Shown piece after piece: positions 59,534 through 64,000 of a stretch of 64,000 bases of DNA. Under the pieces are notes generated by a model that saw only the letters and a list, made by a program, of their open reading frames with translations, was not told the origin of the DNA and searched no databases. This stretch comes from JACVRW01 sp963728155 (lineage in GTDB: Bacteria; Actinomycetota; Thermoleophilia; Solirubrobacterales; Thermoleophilaceae): NCBI GenBank assembly GCA_963728155.1, contig CAVSJF010000007.1, forward strand, positions 868,001-932,000. Direction: 5' to 3'. Position numbers and translations under genes: made by a program. Every line of letters starts with the position of its first letter. Position 1 is the stretch's first letter.

Positions 59534-60939
59534 GGCGCCTCGCCGCCCTGGTGGCGGCGTCGCTGGTGGCTGCGCTGGGCGCCGGGGCGGCGCCGGCGTC
59601 GGCCGAGCCGCTGACGGTGATGACCTTCAACGTCTGGTACGGCGGCGTGCAGGTCGACTTCCCCCAGATCGGCGCCGCCATCCGCCGCGCGGACGCTGAC
59701 ATCGTGGGCCTGCAGGAGCCGGAGGGCAACACGCGCGCGATCGCCCGCGCGGCCGGACTGCCCTACGTGGACGAGAGCCTGCACCTGATCTCGCGCTATC
59801 CCCTCTATGCCGCCGAGCGCGGCGGGGTGCGCTTCGCCTACGCCGCGATCCACCCCCGCAAGGTGGTGGCGATCACCAACGTGCACCTGCTCTCGAGTCC
59901 CTACGGGCCGGAGCTCCAGCGCGACGGCAAGTCGCGGCGCGCCATCCTGAAGAACGAGCGCGTGACCCGGTTGAGCGGGATCACGCCCTACGTGCGCCCG
60001 CTGGCGCGCCTGTCGGACGCCGGGATCCCGACCTTCCTGACCGGCGACTTCAACACTCCCTCGCACCTCGACGAGCCGTTTCCGTGGCCCGTGTCGAGGG
60101 CTCTGGTCGCGGCCGGCTTTCGCGACTCCTACCGCGAGGCCCACCCCGACCCGGTGGCGCGCCCCGGCTTCACCTGGACCGCGGGCACACCGCCGCCCCG
60201 GATCCGCAAGGAGGAGACCGTCGACCGCATCGACTGGGTGATCGCGCGCGGCCCGGCCACCACCTTGACCAGCTCGCTGGTGGGCGAGCTGGGCGGGCCC
60301 GACGTCGACGTGGGCCTGGAGCGCTGGGGCTCTGACCACCGCGCCGTGGCCTCGACCTTCGACGTGGAAGCGGCGCCCGCTCCGGCGCTGGTGGACACCG
60401 ATCAGCGTGTGGTGCGCCGCGGCGAGCAGCTGACGATCCGTTATGCCAGCCACAGGGGCCGCAGCATCGGCATCCTGCCCGCGCACGGCGACCGGCCCAT
60501 CGTCACCCTTCCCATCTACGACGCCTCCGACCACCAGGCCGGCTTCTTCGGCACGAGCTCCCTGCCGCCGGGCACCTACCGCGCCGCTCTGCTCAACGGC
60601 CGCGGCGGCGTAGAAGCCACCTCGCGCTTCTGGGTGCTGCCCCGGGGAGCGCAGCCGCGCGTGAGCGTGGACCGGCCGGCCTACGCGCCGGGAGACCCGA
60701 TCCGCCTGCGCTGGCGAAACGCCCCGGGCAACAAGTACGACTGGGTCGGGATCTTCCCCGGAGGGCCGCTCAACGTCTACAACTACCTGGGCTTCAGCTA
60801 CGTCGGGGCCGTCCCCCACGGGAGCCTGGCCATGACGCAGGCGGACCTGGGCAAGCTCGCGCCCGGCCGGTACACGGCGGCGCTGATGCTGGACGACGGC
60901 TACAGCGTGCTGGCCCGGACGAGCTTCACGGTTCGCTGA
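59530..60939 (+). CDS. Secreted endonuclease/exonuclease/phosphatase-family protein with C-terminal beta domains
   Basis: 469 residues from GTG 59530. Signal peptide 1-~27 (LVAASLVAALGAGAAPASA). The EEP domain has VMTFNVWYGG, ADIVGLQEPEGN, FLTGDFNTPSHLDEP and the C-terminal WGSDHRAVAS, all metal and catalytic motifs of DNase I-like phosphodiesterases. Two beta domains follow (~300-385 and ~390-469), the second with YDWVGIFPGG. Substrate may be a lipid head group, nucleic acid or sugar phosphate. Coupling to the transporter (GTGA) suggests it frees a substrate taken up by it, for example an amine from a phospholipid; this is inference. Confidence 0.82.
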   Translation: MRRLAALVAASLVAALGAGAAPASAEPLTVMTFNVWYGGVQVDFPQIGAAIRRADADIVGLQEPEGNTRAIARAAGLPYVDESLHLISRYPLYAAERGGVRFAYAAIHPRKVVAITNVHLLSSPYGPELQRDGKSRRAILKNERVTRLSGITPYVRPLARLSDAGIPTFLTGDFNTPSHLDEPFPWPVSRALVAAGFRDSYREAHPDPVARPGFTWTAGTPPPRIRKEETVDRIDWVIARGPATTLTSSLVGELGGPDVDVGLERWGSDHRAVASTFDVEAAPAPALVDTDQRVVRRGEQLTIRYASHRGRSIGILPAHGDRPIVTLPIYDASDHQAGFFGTSSLPPGTYRAALLNGRGGVEATSRFWVLPRGAQPRVSVDRPAYAPGDPIRLRWRNAPGNKYDWVGIFPGGPLNVYNYLGFSYVGAVPHGSLAMTQADLGKLAPGRYTAALMLDDGYSVLARTSFTVR

Positions 60940-60940
60940 G

Positions 60941-61921
60941 TCAGCGCGTGGTGTAGGGCCCGAAGGACACGGCGTGGTAGCCCTTGGCTCCAACCGCGCG
61001 GGCCAGCGGGCTGCGGGCGTCCTCGCCGGCGTCGACGCTGTCGAGCACGTGGCGGAAGTCGTAGCGCGGGGCCCAGCCCAGCTCCGTGCGCGCGAGTGAG
61101 TTGACGTAGACCCGCTCGATGCTGTCGAACATCGTCCAGCCGCGGCGGGCGTAGGTTTCCTCGTAGCCGGGGAAGTGACGGCGCACAACGGCGGGCGCAT
61201 CGCTGCGCAGCTCCTCGAGGTCGCCGGGCGTGAACGGCGTGGTGGCGCTGACGATGTACTTCCCGAAGCCGATGGCGGCGGCGCGATCGAGCGCGAGCAG
61301 GTGCGCGCTGACCACGTCCTCGAGGTCCACGCGCCGGTAGAGGTACTCGTTGGCCTTGAGGTTCTCGTCGGCGTAGGCCGCGCGCACCTCGTCGCGATCG
61401 TCCTGCTCGGGAAAGAAGCGCGAGGTGCGCAGGATCAGGCAGGGGAGGCCGTGGTCCTGGTGCACGAGGCGGCACAGGTCCTCGGCCGCTGTCTTGGTCA
61501 CGCCGTAGATGTTCCTCGGCACGGGCACCACGTCCTCGGTGATCCAGGCCGCGGGAGCGCCGGGGGGCGGGGCGAGCGCGCGCCCGAAGGCGCTGGTGGT
61601 GCTGGTGAACACGAAGCTGTCCACCTCGCTCGCAACAGCTTCCTCGAGCAGGTTCAGCGTGCCCGTGACGTTGGTGTCCACGAACTCCTGGCGGGCATGG
61701 GAGCCCACGTGCGGCTTGTGCAGCGTGGCCGCGTGGAGCACGGCGCCGACCCCGTCGAGGGCGCGCCGCACCAGGTCGCGATCGGCCACCGAGCCGACGA
61801 TGTCCGTGAAGGGCGACTCGAGCAGGTCGAGGCCCAGGGCGTCGCGCCCCTGGTCGCGCAGGGTTCGCATGAGCGCCTCGCCGAGATGGCCGGCGCTGCC
61901 GGTGACGAGGATCTTGGACAC
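60941..61921 (-). CDS. NAD(P)-dependent epimerase/dehydratase (extended SDR)
   Basis: 326 residues from GTG 61921. The Rossmann motif is ILVTGSAGHLGEALMRTL. The catalytic YxxxK is YGVTK in VPRNIYGVTKTAAEDLCRL, with the upstream Ser/Thr in FVFTSTTSAFG. ILRTSRFFPEQDDRDEV and LEDVVSAHLLALDRA are the substrate-side motifs. It probably changes a nucleotide sugar or an oxidised small molecule; the exact reaction is unknown. It ends next to the stop of the secreted phosphodiesterase gene. Confidence 0.87.
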   Translation of the reverse strand: MSKILVTGSAGHLGEALMRTLRDQGRDALGLDLLESPFTDIVGSVADRDLVRRALDGVGAVLHAATLHKPHVGSHARQEFVDTNVTGTLNLLEEAVASEVDSFVFTSTTSAFGRALAPPPGAPAAWITEDVVPVPRNIYGVTKTAAEDLCRLVHQDHGLPCLILRTSRFFPEQDDRDEVRAAYADENLKANEYLYRRVDLEDVVSAHLLALDRAAAIGFGKYIVSATTPFTPGDLEELRSDAPAVVRRHFPGYEETYARRGWTMFDSIERVYVNSLARTELGWAPRYDFRHVLDSVDAGEDARSPLARAVGAKGYHAVSFGPYTTR

Positions 61922-61943
61922 GGAGACGACGTTATAGGGGCGC

Positions 61944-62892
61944 CTACCCGGCGGCCGCTGAGGTGCGCTCAGCCGTCAGGGCCGTCCCGGCGCCGAGCGC
62001 CAGGCACAGCGGCGAGTACACGCTCACGTCGAGCCGGGCGTACGCGCCGTCCAGGCCATGGGCCGTCGACGCGGCCAGCCCTCCGGCGCCGCGGGCCAGC
62101 AGCATCCCGGCGACCGTCCAGGATCCCGCGCGCGCGAGGCTCGACCGGCTGCCGGTGGCCGTGGCGCGGACCATGCCGGCGGCGGTCGCCAGGAGTCCGG
62201 CCACCGCCCACGTCGCCCATTCGGGCGGCAGCTCGCCGCTGCCGATCACCCGCTCCGCGAAGGCCTCGTCGCTGCCGCCCGGCCAACGCCAGCCGAGGGC
62301 CCACGCGGCGTGCAGCACGGCGATGGCGCCCAGTCCGGCGGGCACCGCGGCACCCGCGGCGCGGACGACCCGCCCGGGCCGGTCGCGGCGTCGCGCCAGC
62401 AACCGGGCCTCCACGGCGTTCATGGCTCGCATCCAGCCCGGCACGGGAGCCTGCGCGGCGATGCGGCCGGACGTGGCCAGCTCGGCGCGGTCGAGCAGGT
62501 CCTCGACCAGCTGGTCGTGCATGGCCAGCAGCGACGGTGTGAACGGGGCTGAGCACGCCAGTGACCCCGGCGTGGAGAGTGTGCACCAGTCGTGAGCGCT
62601 CGCCGGACAGCGGAACGACGTCGATCCGGTGCATGCCCTCCAAGCCGGAGCCCGGTGTGAAGCGGCACACGACCGCGCGTCCTGGGTCGTGCTCCTCCAC
62701 CGAGTACGCGATCACCCCGTGCCCTCCGCGCGAGCCGACCTCGAGCCCGCGGTCGAGCTTCAGCGGGGTGGTGGGCCAGCGCTCGGTCGGCCACAGCTGA
62801 TCGTCTTCGCCGGCGAGGCTCTCCAGCAGTTCGCCGACCCTATCGGCCCCGGCCGGAAGCTCTCTCGAGTGCACGCTCTGAACTATCCCCAT
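61944..62892 (-). CDS. SRPBCC (START-like) domain fused to DUF3995 membrane domain, one frameshift
   Basis: About 316 residues after correction, starting at ATG 62892 with SD GGAAGGA upstream. The N-terminal half is SRPBCC-like: PTTPLKLDRGLEVGSRGGHG and CRFTPGSGLEGMHRIDVVPL. The frame breaks at GGGG 62545-62548 (plus); removing one gives SPFTPSLLAMHDQLVEDLLD. The C-terminal half is DUF3995-like, with four helices and AVLHAAWALGWRWPGGSDEA. The two halves are joined by one frame, so this is probably a real fusion. It is divergent from a TetR gene over two tandem operators and should be its regulated target. Confidence 0.7.
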
Positions 62893-62904
62893 CACGATTC
62901 CTTC

Positions 62905-62940
62905 CATACTGTTGCGTATGGCACCATACTGTACCGTATG
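62905..62940. promoter_or_regulatory. Two tandem TetR operators CATAC-N6-GTATG
   Basis: Two 16-bp palindromes, CATACTGTTGCGTATG (62905-62920) and CATACTGTACCGTATG (62925-62940), have identical arms and are spaced 20 bp centre to centre. The second one includes the ATG of the TetR gene, and the first stands just upstream of the SRPBCC-DUF3995 start. The regulator should bind both and control both genes. Confidence 0.75.
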
Positions 62941-63499
62941 GCGCTCTCCCGAGACGACTGGATCCGAGCGGCCCTCCTGGCCATCGCCGAGCGCGGCTCG
63001 GCCGAGGTGGCCGTGGAGCGGCTCGCCGTCCAGCTGGGGGCCACGAAGGGCAGCTTCTACTGGCACTTCGCCAACCGGGGCGAGCTCGTGACCGAGGCTC
63101 TGGCGTTGTGGGAGCGCGAGGGCACCGATGACTTCATCACCGCGTTCAGCGGCATCACCGATCCCGTGGAGCGCCTGCGCCGGCTGCTCACCGCGGCCAT
63201 GGACGACGAGGACAACGAGCACGGCGCGGCCGACGCCGCGCTGCTCGCCGCGCGGGCGGACCCGGTGATCGCCGAGGTGATCGATCGCGTGCAGGCCAAG
63301 CGGCTGGGCTTCCTCGAACGGTGCTTCTCCGAGATGGGCTTCCCGCCCGCGGAGTCGCGCCACCGGGCGCGCGATCAGCTACAGCATCTACCTCGGCTGG
63401 TACGGCCAGCTACCGGCCCAGCCGGGCGCGGCTCCCTCGGCCCGCGAGCGCGCGGCCTACGAGCGGATCGCCGTCGACCTGCTCACGCGCCCGCGCTGA
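62938..63499 (+). CDS. TetR family transcriptional regulator, one frameshift
   Basis: About 187 residues from ATG 62938. The HTH is DWIRAALLAIAERGSAEVAV and ERLAVQLGATKGSFYWHFAN, typical of TetR_N. The frame breaks near 63361-63373 (GGGCGCGCG); removing one base gives AISYSIYLGWYGQLPAQPGA and a stop at 63497-63499. It probably represses itself and the divergent SRPBCC-DUF3995 gene by the two palindromes at its start; CATACT (62925-62930), 7 nt before the ATG, could be a -10 giving a leaderless message. The 3' end overlaps the flavoprotein gene. Confidence 0.83.
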
Positions 63500-64000
63500 A
63501 GCGGAAGCCGCGACCGCCGCTGCGCGCCCCGGCGGTCCTTGAGGATCCGCTGCGCCGCGTTGTGCCCGCAGGCCGCCATCACCCCGCCGCCGGGATGGGT
63601 GCCCGCGCCGCACAGGTAGAGGCCGTCGACCGGCGTGGCGTACTGGGCCAGCAGCGGGGAGGGCCGCATGAAGGCCATCTGGTTGAGCCCCTGCTCGCCC
63701 TGGAAGATCGAGCCGCCGACCAGGCCGTAGATGTTCTCGAGGTCGGGCGGGGCCAGCACCTCCCAGTGCACCAGCGCCTCCTTCACGTTGGGCGCGTGCT
63801 CGGCCACGATGTCGAGGCAGCGCCGCGCGTAGTCCTCGCGCCCTCCCTCGGGCCAGTCGCTCTCGCGGTAGGGGCCGTACTGGGTGAACATCGTGAGCAC
63901 GGTGCTGCCGTCGTCGCTGAGCGAGGGGTCGACCGCGGTCGGCACCTCGACCTCCACGTAGGGGCCCTCGGCCGGCACGCCGCGCGCCGCGTCCTGCCAG
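63457..64000 (-). CDS. C-terminal part of a phytoene-desaturase-like FAD oxidoreductase (partial)
   Basis: The last ~180 residues of a protein that begins beyond the window. PYVEVEVPTAVDPSLSDDGS and TMFTQYGPY match the CrtI/NAD(P)/FAD-dependent oxidoreductase group; GLYLCGAGTHPGGGVMAACG is the C-terminal FAD motif (usually GxGTHPGGGVxGxxG). Members desaturate carotenoids or oxidise other lipids; many actinobacterial ones are of unknown function. The N-terminal FAD site is outside the window. The last residues are basic and overlap the TetR gene. Confidence 0.83.
   Translation of the reverse strand, partial: WQDAARGVPAEGPYVEVEVPTAVDPSLSDDGSTVLTMFTQYGPYRESDWPEGGREDYARRCLDIVAEHAPNVKEALVHWEVLAPPDLENIYGLVGGSIFQGEQGLNQMAFMRPSPLLAQYATPVDGLYLCGAGTHPGGGVMAACGHNAAQRILKDRRGAQRRSRLPLQRGRVSRSTAIRS

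Overview
The window reads as one contig from a high-GC, Gram-positive-type actinobacterium. The best match is the Thermoleophilia/Solirubrobacterales lineage: base composition is strongly GC, starts are often GTG or TTG, genes often overlap by 1-4 nt, several genes look leaderless, and family content is actinobacterial (paired ArsA-like ATPases, WS/DGAT acyltransferase, a methylglucose-polysaccharide-like locus, dodecin, HxlR and TetR regulators). No rRNA, tRNA, CRISPR array, insertion sequence or prophage was seen. The taxonomy is inference.

Layout. 1-4.1 kb: catabolic genes (end of a GH88/105-type hydrolase, SDR, zinc alcohol dehydrogenase, FAH-family hydrolase, thiolase). 4.1-9.2 kb: a nested hairpin, an ECF sigma factor fused to an anti-sigma-like zinc motif and a membrane segment, a serine hydrolase, an SDR, dodecin, a small membrane protein and class II fructose-1,6-bisphosphatase. 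9.1-14.5 kb: MoeA, the principal sigma factor RpoD, a PilT ATPase and an AIM24 protein. 14.5-22.2 kb: HxlR regulator, phytoene/squalene synthase with a flavoprotein reductase, paired ArsA-like ATPases and two tandem secreted lysozyme-fold-like paralogues. 22.2-28.1 kb: SIS protein, a duplicated-architecture histidine kinase divergent from its LuxR-type regulator, and a large secreted repeat protein.

28.1-37.1 kb: a ParA-FtsZ pair in which FtsZ carries a ~140-residue N-terminal extension, a gamma-glutamyltransferase, a WS/DGAT acyltransferase, a LON-domain protein, photolyase and membrane proteins. 37.1-42.2 kb: two methyltransferases, a CPBP protease, a GH57 branching enzyme and a GT4 glucosyltransferase; the order methyltransferase-GH57-GT4 recalls the mycobacterial methylglucose lipopolysaccharide locus. 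42.2-44.5 kb: TMEM175-like channel and a DHA2 exporter facing a relic of another exporter.

44.6-48.4 kb is the most unusual part. A cell-envelope protein with a long Pro-Val-Asp repeat tract is followed by a protein with a signal peptide, two peptidoglycan-binding domains, a transmembrane helix and a cytoplasmic serine-recombinase-like domain that has lost its catalytic serine but kept the DNA-binding tail. I propose it is a wall-sensing transmembrane DNA-binding protein, not a recombinase.

48.4-60.9 kb: a catabolic/transport island (amine oxidase, ADP-forming acyl-CoA synthetase, acyl-CoA dehydrogenase, Rieske oxygenase, two TetR regulators, a complete polyamine/opine-type ABC transporter and a secreted phosphodiesterase), probably for an amine or quaternary-amine carbon source. 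60.9-64 kb: an epimerase, an SRPBCC-DUF3995 fusion divergent from its TetR regulator over two tandem operators, and the end of a phytoene-desaturase-like flavoprotein.

Caution: at least nine otherwise intact genes are each interrupted by a single 1-nt indel, mostly in short G or C runs, and the repeat gene has many. This pattern suggests uncorrected sequencing error, so these genes are probably intact in the organism.
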